A stretch of DNA of 64,000 nt from Rhabditophanes sp. KR3021 (Eukaryota; Nematoda; Chromadorea; Rhabditida; Alloionematidae), in contig CAUJLY010000004.1 of NCBI GenBank assembly GCA_963281155.1, forward strand, positions 4,464,001-4,528,000, given 5' to 3'. A program made the position numbers and the translations under genes. Below, one piece after another: positions 34,630 through 47,147 of the stretch (position 1 is its first letter; every line of letters starts with the position of its first letter). Under the pieces are notes generated by a model. It worked only from the letters and a program-made list of their open reading frames with translations, did no database searches and had not been told where the DNA came from.

Positions 34630-36397
34630 ATGGAGAAGGGTAAGCGTGTTTTAATCATTGGTGCTGGGGCATCTGGAATTCCATGCATCAAATGGGTAAC
34701 TTTATTCACTTTTGGCTAACTATCATATGTATTTATATAGGCAATACAGTATGGTCTTGAACCTGTTTGTTTTGAGGCGTCGAATGACATTGGAGGTTTG
34801 TAAAAGATAAGATGAGTGCATTAGTGGAGTTTTTATTTGCAGGCCTTTGGAGATATTCGGACAAAACAAACGCTGTTATGAAGTCTACCGTTATAAACAG
34901 CTCCAAAGAAAACAACTCATACTCAGACCACGTTCCTCAACAATCGTTTGCTAATTACATGCACAACCTTCAAGTAGTTGAGTATTTCAATGCGTATTGC
35001 ACAAAATTCGATTTGCAGAAGCATATTCACTTTAAACACAAGGTATTGGATGTTAGTTATGGCAAAGACTTCATATGGTCTGTTCAATATTCTGTTGATA
35101 ACGGAGAAACTAAAACGAGGCAATTTGACGCAGTATTGGTATGCATTGGTCATCATTCTAGCCCAAACATTCCAAATTGGCCAAATCAGGATAAATTTGA
35201 AGGAACTATTTTGCATAGCAAGCAATACAAGGGCGATTCTAACGATGCTAAACGTTTTGAAGACAAAACAGTAGTCGTTGTTGGAATTGGCAATTCAGGC
35301 GGTGATGTTGCTGTGGACGTCTGTAAGCTGACTAATCAAACATACTTGTCTACAAGACGAGGGGCATATGTTTCAACAAGACTTGCAGAGGGGGGAAATA
35401 TTTCAGATATAGTTTCAGGGTCGAGATTTGACATGTATTTGTCAAAAATCATGCCAGCTAAATTAAGTAATGCGTTCAAAAAACACCAACTTAATAAAGG
35501 AGTTGATCATATTAAGTACAGTTTGAAACCAAATCATGGCCCATTTCAGCAGCATCCTACGTGCAATGACTCTCTTTCCAACCAATTAGCTAATGGTAAC
35601 ATCTTGATTTGTGATGATATCAAGCAATTTACTAATAAAGGAGTTATTCTTGTTGATAACAAAGAAATTAAAAACGTCGACTATGTTATTCTAGCTACAG
35701 GATTTTCATTCAACTATGATTTCATAGAGAATGGGAATTTAATTCCAGTGCAAAATAACCGAGTTCAGCTTTACAAGTACATGTTCCCTCAAGACCCTTC
35801 AAATAAAAATAGTCTTGCAGTGATTGGTTGTGTTCAACCGAGGGGGTAATAAAAAACAATGTCTATAACATTATTTAATTGTGTATTTTTAGTTCTATTT
35901 GCCCCATAGTAGAAATCCAGGCTCGTGTCTTTTTCGAGGCATATTGCTCAATTATTAAATTACCTTCTCAACAATGTCAATTGGAAGACATCGTAAAGAA
36001 ACAACAAGAAATGGATAAACGTTATGTTTTGAGTAAGCGTCATACAATTCAAGTCGATGGAAATGATTTTCTAGACGAATTAGCTGATATGATTGGAACC
36101 AAACCAAACCCATTTGAGTACATATTCACTGACTTCAAACTCTTCAAAGCTCTTCTCTTTTATCCCAATCTGCCATATTCATACAGATTAAAGGGAAATC
36201 ACCCAGATCCTGATTCGCGTGATAATGTTGTCACTTTAATGGATAGAGTAAATTATCCGACTGCCAATAAAAGACAAGTTTCAAATGAAACTGATTGTTG
36301 GGACAAATTGATAGAATTTTTGCCTTATTGTAACTCTTTTTTCCAACTAATTGGGTTTCTATATGTTATCAACTTCATTATTCAATGTATGCAGTGA
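34630..36397 (+). CDS. Flavin-containing monooxygenase, 542 aa
   Basis: Exons 34630-34695, 34741-34795, 34843-35845 and 35893-36397 join in phase (543 codons). The FAD-binding Rossmann motif is VLIIGAGASG at residues 7-16. The FMO signature F-x-G-x3-H-x3-Y appears as FEGTILHSKQY. The NADPH-binding Rossmann motif is VVVGIGNSGGDVAVD. The later FATGY-like motif is LATGFSF. The C-terminal exon ends with a hydrophobic anchor (FFQLIGFLYVINFIIQCM), as in ER-anchored FMOs. FMOs oxygenate soft nucleophiles such as amines and sulfides. Nematode FMOs form a small family with stress and longevity roles; I cannot say which member this is. TATTTAG, an acceptor-like site, ends 5 bases before the ATG. Confidence 0.95.
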
Positions 36398-37335
36398 GAT
36401 TTTACACTAATTTGAATTTATTTTCATATAAAAGTTTAACAATAATGCTAATTGAACAATTATTAATTTGTGTGCTTATTTATGATGCTTAGAGGTGTTA
36501 TCTATTATTAATAAATATATCAATGCTCCAATATAAATGACTTTTTCATATTTCAAGCGTCCTAATGAATGTAAAATGGCAAATTTTATAATATTTGACA
36601 TTATTTAAACATATTAATACACTTTGTCAACCATAAATGTACTTTTATTTCTAAATTAAAAATGACATATTAGCTATCTGCCTACAATTAGCTATCTTTT
36701 AATGATGAAAATTATTTATACAGGATGATTTTTTTGGATATTTTAGAATTCATTAATTTTTGCTAAGCATTGTTTCATTTTATCTTATAGTTATAAATAC
36801 ATACACATTAACAAGTATCTAAATAATAGAGATATACATATCAAAAATGTGTTAAGTTGTATATAGAACATTGGAAGACCCATTTTTTAATCCCCACACC
36901 ACAATATATCCATCGCTATCATTTTTAATACTATATCTTGTGCCAAGTAGATAAATTAAAGACAGGGCATTTGGTTAAACTTATCCTGGTTTCACAAGAT
37001 AATAAATCATGAAATGATAATTGGAGACTCTTTATGCTTAATTTGAAAAAATGACGTTAGATTTGAGCAAATAACAAATGCAGCAACGTTTACTACTAAG
37101 ATATACATTTTTTAGTATTTATAATAGATAATTGGCTCAGGGCAAAATGTTATGATAGTCGTTAATATAATTAGTAAGGCTTCGTTACACTTTAATCTCT
37201 TATATTAGATGATATTTTAAATTGTTTATTCTTAATATTAAGGTCTATAAATAAGAATATCCGATTCAGTTTGCTATTTATATTTATTTATTATTTACTT
37301 TTTGCTATTAATCACATCATTTAAATCAATTTATA
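36398..37335. other. Intergenic upstream region of slo-2
   Basis: AT-rich, no gene recognised. It contains the FMO 3' end and the region upstream of the first alternative slo-2 exon. Confidence 0.4.
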
Positions 37336-37457
37336 ATGAACCGAGATGGAACCACTCGTAAATATAGCGAATCCGGGGTTGAACGAATTCACAAATTTAG
37401 TGTCATTCCTTCTCAGGATACGTTTCAAGAAACTCGAGAAATAACGACGGACAATCT
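37336..37457 (+). CDS. slo-2 alternative first coding exon A
   Basis: Begins with ATG (MNRDGTTRKYSESG, then VERIHKFSVIPSQD) and ends at a GTAAGC donor after 40 codons plus two bases, the same phase as exons B and C. It therefore splices in frame to the shared exon at 39262, giving TDNL-ARMQYG. The peptide is polar and would form a distinct cytoplasmic N-terminus. Evidence is phase and codon content only. Confidence 0.55.
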
Positions 37458-38332
37458 GTAAGCTTTGTGTTAAAACTATTCATAAAACATTGCACAAATA
37501 GACGTTTACAATATCCGAGTCACTTAAAAACCATAATTTAAAGCAAAAATTTTAGTACAGACAAATGAATTATCCTACCATGCGAAGAAATAAAAAAATA
37601 TCTTTCCATATCTGTTAAGATATTTAAAAACAGTGTCTTAGAAATTTTACTTAAGTTAATTTGACATTCCTCAAAAATAATTTGCGTATAAAATAGATTA
37701 TTTAATTTATAAATTAACAAATTTACAGATGTTTTAATCCATTTTCATTGGTGCCATACTTATTCATGCCTTAATATACTTATTTTGTTCTATCGAAATA
37801 GCAATGCCACAACTTTTAATCTTATTTATCTGTTAACTTTCCTTGTTAAAGAAGTATTACTTGTCTTTTCGAGAATTCTTTATTTGTCAGTTCGCCTTCA
37901 ATATTGAGTAATTTCTGTAAAAGTTTAATGAGCATTCCGTTATTTTAAAATTGTTTGACAGTTACATAGCACAAACTTATATTTATGCTATTTATAAAGT
38001 GAACTTCTTTTTTATAAGTATTTTGCCACTCAACAATAATGCGTATATCATTTAAATATTCTGTCTTATATAGTAGTATCAGTACAAAATTAAATTAATG
38101 GAATCAATGAAGTTTTCATTATGCCCATCTTTTATAAATACATACATATTTATGTTGAGGAGAATGCTAGATAAGTTCCACAAAATGGTCATTTATGTTT
38201 AACTAAATAAGTAAATAAGCAATATATAAATGTTTTGAACAGACAAAAATAGCTAAAGTCAATTTAAAATGCTTTATAGCTTGTTTAGATATAGTATCGG
38301 CACAATTGTGAGTAATAAACAACTGCTTTATT

Positions 38333-38745
38333 ATGGCTGAATATACTTGCTTACAAAAAACGGCATCAGTTCCAGTTGACCAGTCTTCTCATGAGAGTAC
38401 TTATTGTGATGTACAAGACACAGAATTGTATCCAACTATGAAGCCTAAATATTCTAAAAGCTCAAATTTGAGTTATAACTTTGAAGCTAATAAAATCCAA
38501 ATAGATGATAATTATGATGATCACTTTGATTCTTCTATTGTAAATTGGATGCATAAATCTTCGATGCAGCCTCTTTATAATAACAGTGTCGGTGGTGATG
38601 TCACAATTCCCTCTGACTTGTTTGGTCAGAAAAGACATAAAGACTCAATGAACGCACCTTCCACACACAGTAGGTCTGTCAGTTGTGTGCTACGGAAACC
38701 GACAGTTAATACTTGTGCTAATAATGAATTCTTACAGGACTACGT
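38333..38745 (+). CDS. slo-2 alternative first coding exon B
   Basis: An ATG-initiated frame of 137 codons plus two bases ending at a GTAAGT donor, in the same phase as exons A and C, so it joins 39262 to read QDYV-ARMQYG. The polar, Ser-rich cytoplasmic sequence (MAEYTCLQKTASVPVDQSSH) includes a candidate basic phosphosite region (HSRSVSCVLRKP). It cannot be read through exon C because an in-frame TAA precedes that exon's ATG, so B and C are mutually exclusive. Confidence 0.65.
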
Positions 38746-39040
38746 GTAAGTTATAAAAGATGATTTGATCAAAACATTCACAAATTAAAGACTAATTTTA
38801 TGCGATTGTTACACTCGATTATATATTCCATTTCATATGCGATTCTATAATCTTAAAGCAAACATCAGATTCATTTGTTTTTGAATTATAATAGACATTA
38901 AAAGACTCATTGTCGTTTAATATTTCTGATTGCATTTCTCATATTCTTCCTTTAGCAAGCATTTGTTTGTTTTAAGTATATCTCAACTTACTAGATACAT
39001 TTCCCTGTAATTGCTTTGTAGCTATATTCCGGCAATATAA

Positions 39041-42000
39041 ATGTGTGAGAAACTAAAAAACCCGACAATTTCTGTTACCGACTATTGTACTCTTGATGCC
39101 TTAACAGCACATATAGAATCTCGCAGACACCTGAGTTATAATAGCTATATTTCTTTAACCAGTAGCAATGAGGACTTACGGGAAAGGTAAAAAATAAATA
39201 CAATATAGAAGGGATACAAATATGATTATTATTATAATTGCCGGAATATATTATTTTTTAGAGCCCGTATGCAATATGGTGAAGAAAAGGGATTTAAAGC
39301 TAATCTGCAGCAGTATTTTTTGGTGAACAACAAGACTTCATTAAGAATTCGAATATTTAATTTCTTAATTAAAATATTTTCCTGTATTTTGTACTGTGTC
39401 CGCGTCGTTCATGATGACGGCCAATTACCAAATGTTACCAAAAACGTGAGCGGTCATTTTCAAATGTAAGTTTTTAAAATGTTAAAACTGTCTGCATTTA
39501 TTTTAATGCTGAATAAAAATTAGTACGCATACTTAATTTACAAGACAAAAAAATTTCTTCCTCAGTTGGTGGTACGTCTATTCAAGGAACTTAATTGATC
39601 TTGGTGAAGAATTGTTTGTCATCGCCGGAAGAGAATATCGAACCTGTGACTGCGGAGTCACAAATTATTGTAAACCCACACTGACACATCGACATTGTAA
39701 AGTACTATAACATTAAGAGCAAAGTTAACATAGTAAACTTTACTAAATTATTCACTACTAACCAATCACTTTTTAGTTGATTGTTAAATCCTTTAAATAA
39801 TGATCATGATTAGTCTTTTAAACCTATAACTAATGGTAATATTTTTAGGGAATTTCTAATAAAGATACAGCAAAGTTACACATTATGGCTGATCCAAACA
39901 ATGGTTGCTGTTTTATCAATAGTAAACACAATCGTATTTTTTTACATAAGTTACAAAGGCAGCATAATGCGGATATTTATAGATACTCATTTCATAATTG
40001 AGTTAATGACCAGCTTCCCACTTGTCATATCTATTTTTTCCATATCAGGGAATACCTGGTTTGTACCTGTTTTTTTAAATTGCTGGTTGGCGCATGGTAT
40101 TTTGAAAAATATCAATCCTTCTTTTAACCAAACAGCAGTGGTTAGAGAAAGTACGATCTTATGTTCTACCTTGATATGTTTAATTTTTACTGGGACTTGC
40201 AGTAAGTTTAGAAGAATATAAATCTTTTAATTCAATTTAGTGATTCAACATTCCCAAAGAGCAAATAGTGGAAGTGAAATAGATATATTCACAAGTCTTT
40301 ATTTCATAATTATTACGTTAAGGTACGATTATCATTCGCTCCATTTTATATTTTAATTTAGCACATGTGGCTACGGCGACATTACCAGCAATGATTTATC
40401 AAGATCAATTGTGATGGTTCTGATCGTGACAGCTATCATTATAATTCCTTCAAAAATCGAAGAATTAGTGAAGTCGTTTCTTGCAAATGAAAAATTGTCG
40501 TTCGGAAGTAACATATTTTGTAAGGATAGGAAGCATGTAGTGTTGACTATAACCCTACTCGAAGTTGATTTTCTGAATAATTTCTTGGCAGAATTTTATG
40601 CTTACCCGGAACATCAAGCCTACGCAGTGTGTCTTCTAAGTCCAACTGAACTTGACTCGGCAACAAAATTGCTTTTAAGGAAGCCTATATATTCTACGCG
40701 TGTGCTATTCATAAATGGATCAGCTCTCAAGGTATGTAACTCAGTATAGAGTTCTGTAATGTAATTGAAGTTTCACAGAGAAGTGGACACTAAAATTAAG
40801 ACAACTCGTCTCATTTGTTAAAGTAATAATTCTGTGTTTGGTTGTATCAAAGAATCATTTAAGAAATTTTGACCTTAAAAAGTGTGAATATCTAGATATA
40901 AGTTTGTGATAGTGCTAATTTATACTGTTTCAGGAAGAAGACCTCGAACGTGCCCACGTAAGCTCAGCCTCGGCGGTGTTTATACTTTCGGCCAGACACG
41001 TAAAAGAAAAAGAAATGACGGATCAGCATACTATACTACGTTCTTTCTCCATCAAAGATTACTGCCCACAAGCGAAGCAGTTTGTTCATGTGTTTAGAAG
41101 TGAGACACAATCGCACCTGGTAGAACATGCAGATATTGTTCTTTGTGAAGATCAGATGAAATATGCATTACTCGGGAATAACGCAATTATTCAAGGACTC
41201 TCCAATTTTTTAACTTTGGTAATTTAGATAAGGACTTTTTAACATTACCTACATTAAATATTAAATACAACGTAACGAAATTATATTTTCAGATTCTCAT
41301 GACCTCGCGTGGTGATGAAGGCAAGCATTCGAAAGAGCCTTATCATCGCATTGTAGGCTTCCATTCTGGAAATGAAATATACGATATCGGTAATCTTTTT
41401 TCTGGTGTAAAGAATATAGTGAAAATAGTATCATACAAAATAAAAAATATTAGAATATGTAGAGTATCTTCAGCAACGAAGAATGTTTTTGTTGACTTAA
41501 GTTACATATTTAAAATACCTAAAGAGACGACAAAATAACGTTGTACTTTTTAGAACTCATCGCCTCTAGACCGAACGTCGATTTACTAAAACATAATTTA
41601 TTTTATTAAATGAGCGATTTAGTTAAATCTAATATGAGATGTAACACTTGAAATATGGTCTCATCAGTCTCAAATAAATGTTTCAGAAGGCATAAAAATA
41701 GGGGAAACTTACTACCAAAAAGTATTTGTAATTTTGGTTGTTTAGGATCTGATGCATGAAATATACTCGGACTAATTAAAATATATGCTGCTTGTAAAAA
41801 GACGCTCTATAAGTAAATTCTAGCCACAATAGAATTATTTTGTCTGAGTATTAAGTAATAAAAATATGTGCACTTTTCCCAACGATGCTTTATTAATGTA
41901 CTAAATTCACTATATTCATTACACGATAAAAACGCAAAAGTTTATGCCATTATCTAGTTGTTGGAAATTCAAAATTCTTCTGCAACTCCATAGGAAAAAG

Positions 42001-43971
42001 CTTCTCCGCTGCCTCTTTTAACGTACACCGCAGTTTTGGAGTTTGTCTTGTTGGACTTCAAGTTCAAGGAGGGGATATTAAATTAAATCCATCGCGGCAT
42101 ATATTATGTGCAAATGATCGAGTATTTTACATTGCATTGACGAATGAGGAATCATTGAGCAGTTTCAAAAGAGACATGAAAAAACAAATAGACAAAACAA
42201 TATCTATTGCTCAGCCTCATTTGCTTGAGGAAGGGGAAAAATTGCGTTCAGAAGATTCGATTAAATTAAAAAGCAAACGAAATTTATTGCAAAAGGCGAA
42301 AGCACTGTCAATTTTCAAGACAAATAGCTTGCAACAGGATAACGAACAAGATGAATCATTTCCTCCAATTGCTAAAGTCACCGATGTTTTGTCTAATGAA
42401 GACTCAGACGATTCAGAGGAATTATGCAAAAAGTCAACAATTGAGTATGATATTAAAATTGGAGAAATTCCCCTTGAAATTTCAAGTCCGGGGACTGTAA
42501 AATGTCATATTATGAAAGAGAAAAGACATCTATGTTGCTTGCAGTTGGTAAATGAATCCTGTAAACATCACGCCAATAAAACAGCACATGATTATAATTT
42601 TCACAATGATCCTATCATAGTATCAACTGATCGGGCATCACCCTCGATATATAATCTGATATTGCCATTAAGAGCATATTATAGACCTGTCCAGGAGTTG
42701 CATCCAATTATATTTTTATTAGATTTGAAAAAAGAACAGCCGCATAAATTGTTTTTGGAAACAATAGCTCACTTTCCATTTATATATTGGCTCGAAGGCT
42801 CTATTTCATTAGACAATTTATTAATAGCGGGAGTTTGTAAAGCAAAATGTCTGATAGTTTGCAAAGGTCATTTGGAAAATGTCTCGTCTGATGAATACCT
42901 AGCTGACTCTTCCACAATTATAAATATTCAACGAGTCCATAGAATGTTTCCAAATCTAAGAAGTAAGATACTTTCTGATCCTTAATAAATATTTTTCAGT
43001 CATAACCGAGTTAAACCATGCCGAAAATATGAAATTTTTTCAATTTGATGGCAATGATTCCTACCTCCTACAACAATCTAAATTTGAAAAACAGGAAAGA
43101 AAAAGGCACTCAACGCTCCCCTATATGTTCCGTCTGCCATTTGCAAGCGGAAATATTTTCAGGTTTAGTCATTTTTAACTAGTCATATAAATACAACTTG
43201 ACTTAAAAAATATTAATATAGGTGGGGAAATATTTTATATAAATTAGTGTAGTATTAAGATTATCTCACAATAATAGTGAATTAGTCGTGGGGAAATGAT
43301 GAATATGATTACAAAATATTGTTATTTATTTGGATGAGAGTTAGAAAATATGAAGTTGTAAAAAATGACCAGTTAAAAATGACGAATTGACAATTATCCA
43401 AGTTTTTAGTCCCCACTTCTTTGACAGAAGTCTATACCAGAGTTTGGTTAAAAACTATTTGGTAAAATTTACGCGACTATTGCTAGGACTGGAGGAAATA
43501 GAAGGCAGTGGCTATCTTGCTTCCTTTCAACTGACAGAGGACGACCTTTGGATTGGGACTTACGGACGATTGTATCAAAAACTATGCTCCTCTTGCGGCT
43601 CAATACCGATAGGTATCTATCGCACAAGGAAAATGGATTCAAATACTATTTCCATAGACATGGAATTAATGAAATCACAAGAGTGGCGAAATAAATCTGA
43701 GGCTTCAATTAAAAACAATTTTGAGCAACATCTGGCTAAAGTAGTTAAAGAAAAAATGAAGAGGCTGAACATTCCAATTGAAGATTTTGACTCAAATGTA
43801 GACAAGAATAAACTAAGTTATTGCATTATTAATCCGAGTCATAATTTGCCCCTAGAAAAATCAGATTGCATTTTCATTTTAAAGGCTCCAATAAGCGAAG
43901 ACGCAGGAAGTAAAAAAGTAAATCCCAAACAAGGCTTGAAAAGAAGTACATTAGACGTCAACAACGAATAA
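39041..43971 (+). CDS. slo-2: SLO-2/KCNT-type (sodium/chloride-activated) large potassium channel, 1128 aa (exon C form)
   Basis: Exons 39041-39186, 39262-39465, 39566-39701, 39865-40201, 40241-40322, 40362-40731, 40934-41218, 41293-41389, 41958-42962, 43000-43162, 43410-43971 sum to 1129 codons. The order matches KCNT: N-terminal NNKTSLRIRIFNFLIK, S1, S2 (LWLIQTMVAVLSIVNTIVFF), YISYKGS, FVPVFLNCWLAH, a pore with filter T-C-G-Y-G-D (303-308), S6, RCK1 (RKHVVLTITLLEVDFL, HTILRSFSIKDYCP, ILMTSRGD), SFNVHRSFGVCLVGLQ, then RCK2 (ITELNHAENMKFFQFD, GSGYLASF, TEDDLWIGTYGRLYQKLCSS). These channels sit in the plasma membrane of excitable cells. The S1-S2 loop is Cys-rich. Only the exon 39865 boundary is uncertain: its acceptor (AATAAAG) is weak. 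An acceptor (TTTGTAG, 39015-39021) lies just upstream of exon C. Confidence 0.93.
41390..41957 (+). other. slo-2 intron with misleading open frame
   Basis: The donor GTAATC follows NEIYDI and the acceptor TATCTAG leads into VVGNSKFFCNSIGKSFSAASF, which aligns with the KCNT family block ending EGKSF-x-x-ASF. The frame reading through the donor for about 50 codons is therefore intronic. Confidence 0.75.
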
Positions 43972-46900
43972 TATTAAAAATTTATGGTTTATATAACTTC
44001 ATTAATTGGAAAAAATATTTTCTATACTCACTGACAATTCATATTATTTTTATCAAGCATGAAAATTGATGGCGCCTACAAAATGCCAAAATATATTAAG
44101 CATATAAAATATTTCCAAATATATTCAAATTTATTTTTGCATTCTCTCTTTTAAAAAGTTATTTATATTATTCAGATTGCTTAAATACATATTTACTAAT
44201 ATAAAGCTTTTCAAAATACTTATTTTGTCCAAGATTAAACTTTCTCAATCTTAACCAACTATAATTCACCCAGGTTTAAAGTAAATTTGCAACTTATTTA
44301 TACGCCATATATTTGCATATAATTAAACTCAAAGCCATCAGCTATATTCGATTTAAATGCCCAAATCTTCATCTTTCCACTTAAATATTGGCATTCGAAC
44401 ATTCTTATTGTTTTTCGACATTTTTTGTTCATTTTAAATGTGTTCAATTATCTTTTGAATAGGCAAATTCAAACATTCTACATATTTTGTAAGTATATAG
44501 ACATCGAAAAGTAAAGTTATATTGCATTTTATTCAAAACCAACATACTATAATGAGTCTAATAATTGTTGCCAAAATAAATATTTATCATTGTTCTACCT
44601 ATAATGTAACGGCAATTATATCATTCAAACAATTTCTGTTTAGACCTTTTAAGGTTCACTTTTACAATCTCCATTCTTCGTGATTAATTTGTTCCCTTTC
44701 TCTCAGGAGAGTACTTACTTTGCTCAATTCAAAATATTTTTATATTCTTTCAAATACTAATCATATTATTTTTCCAATTCTTAATTATTTTACTTGCTGA
44801 TTATAATTTTAACAGCCATCTAGTTAATGTATATTAACTTCAATATACAAAAAATTTAAATTATTTTTATATCTGCTTTAAGTATATTTTTACGATTCCA
44901 ATCTGCCCCAAATAATAGCATCAACATCAAAAAATACCATATTGGCATTTAGATATTCAATACTTACTTCAACAAGATTTTATTTAATGAATCGTTCTCA
45001 TGCGTTGCATCACTTATGCAATTAGACCTTCGCATATGTTGTTGCATTTCATTTAATCAAATGTTCTCATATGTTGCAGTTGATGAATTCATATTTTATT
45101 AATAGTATTAAGATTCAAAACAGACAAGTATACTAACTTTTCATTAGTTCGCATAAATTTTATAATATCGCCTATTTACTATTAAAAGCTTTCTAATGAT
45201 TAAACTTTAAAAGATTATTACTTATAAACGGTTTTGATAACTTAGTGGGTCTCTTCCTGTTTAAAACCGTGTCTTTTAAAAAGTTAGTGTCAATGATAGG
45301 TCCAACACTTTATATTTTTGTTATGGGCTTGTCAAGGCCTTTCATGGAAATAAAGGGAATGACAATTTTGCCCATAGTGCAACTACTACTTTTTTAATAT
45401 CTTAACTTCATTAAAATACCACATTTTCAATGTAATATATTTATTCATTACTACTTAACTGCATTATATTACCTAAGCGTATTAACCATTCTATTATGTA
45501 AGGATATATAAGTTGCGTAAATTATGCAGTGCATATAAGAACTCATGGTATGTTAACAATTTATTGACAAAACCAACCATGATTAACAAAAGTTATTTTC
45601 ATGTAGTTTTGCCAGAAAATAATATGTATATAATGCCAAATATTTTTAAAGACATAATTTTTGATTGCGAGTTCAAAAATGGTACACTTTAGCGATACAA
45701 CAATTGATGGACATCTATCTTTGCATAACTTAAAATAATATCTCCCACGAGTTTAAAATTATGGGAACAAATAGAGTTTAAAATAAACGCTTAGACAACC
45801 ACTTTGAAAGAGTAGTTAAACAAATTGATAATTATTCTATAGTCAATAAGTTGTTTTTAATAACTGTAGTAACAGTTCTTTTTTAATTATTATACACAGT
45901 TATTCCATAAAATATGCCCAGTTATTCATCTTAAATATGCTGGCTTTAAATAAATTGCATCAAACCTCATTTATAAAATAAAAACCTATAAGGAACAAAA
46001 AGAAGACAACCACATTCTGTTTGCATGTCCAGTATATTTTGTCTATATACTATCAACTAAATATGCACATGCACCATCGATCTCAATTTTCATACTCCCC
46101 AAATTGTCTCTATCAATTATATTGCCATTGGCTTATCATTACAAATCCATTACAATGTATATACTTGTTTCAATTAACACTAAAACGCGTACTTAAAATA
46201 GATTACCATTGTATTTATGTTCCGGAAGAGGTGGCAATTTGAATGCTTTCATTTTATTATTCAATTTCAATACCAATAAAATAGCTTTCCTCATCTTTGC
46301 ATTTATATCCTTATATCTTTACATCATTACATCTTTATGCATTAATGTCTTTGTAAATTTATGTCTTTATAAATTTTGAATTTAAGCCTTTGTAAATTTT
46401 TTAATTTATACATTTTAATTAGTTAATTTCTGTTAAAAAACGAATCCTTTCATTTCTAGTAAGAATGTCTTTAATTGTCTCTATTATTCGTTTAAATATT
46501 TTCTTTCATTTAATTTTGAATGGTAGTAATGGCTTATCAACAATTCAATATCTGTCAATAAAAGTGATTTAAATGGTTAAAGTCGCCATATTTCCCACTT
46601 ATTTTACTCTTACTACATATTCTACATTATTGAACATTTCAGTATTCCGCTATTTTATTCATACAAATTTAAAAAATATAATATTTTCTTATCCTAATCT
46701 ACACAATTTTATGCATTTTTAATCATTTTATTGAGTAGCGTCAATCTGTGCATTTCATCTAAATAAATTTTCTGACATTTCAATCTTACCATTCATTATA
46801 TATTCACCCTAAAGCATATTGATGATAAAATATATGTAAATCGCTGCAGTATATTCATCTCAAAAATCATTTTTCTTTCATAAGCGCCTCATTAAAAGAA

Positions 46901-47147
46901 AAACGTGTCTCGGCGAAATGAAGCTGTACCAATTGCTTTTAACTTGTCTTTATGTTTGTTACACTAAACAACTCATATTCAATTGAATTATTATTTTTAG
47001 AGAACTTTTCACAAAACCAATTTCCCTTTATTTTAATACGGATTCCTAGATAACAAACTACTATTTGGACATTTTATTTCAAATATCAAAATATCAGTTT
47101 TATTGTTCTGTAAAATGTATTTGAACTATACAATATAAAACAAAGCT
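43972..47147. other. 3-kb AT-rich intergenic region
   Basis: No gene recognised on either strand; the only ORF of size (46021-46242) is random in composition. Many TTTAAT/ATTTA runs. It probably contains the slo-2 3' end and upstream sequence of the LRR gene. Confidence 0.4.

Noticed and set aside
41299..41538. ORF continuing past NEIYDI in slo-2
   Set aside because: Reads through a GTAATC donor into an intron; the spliced frame matches the channel family.
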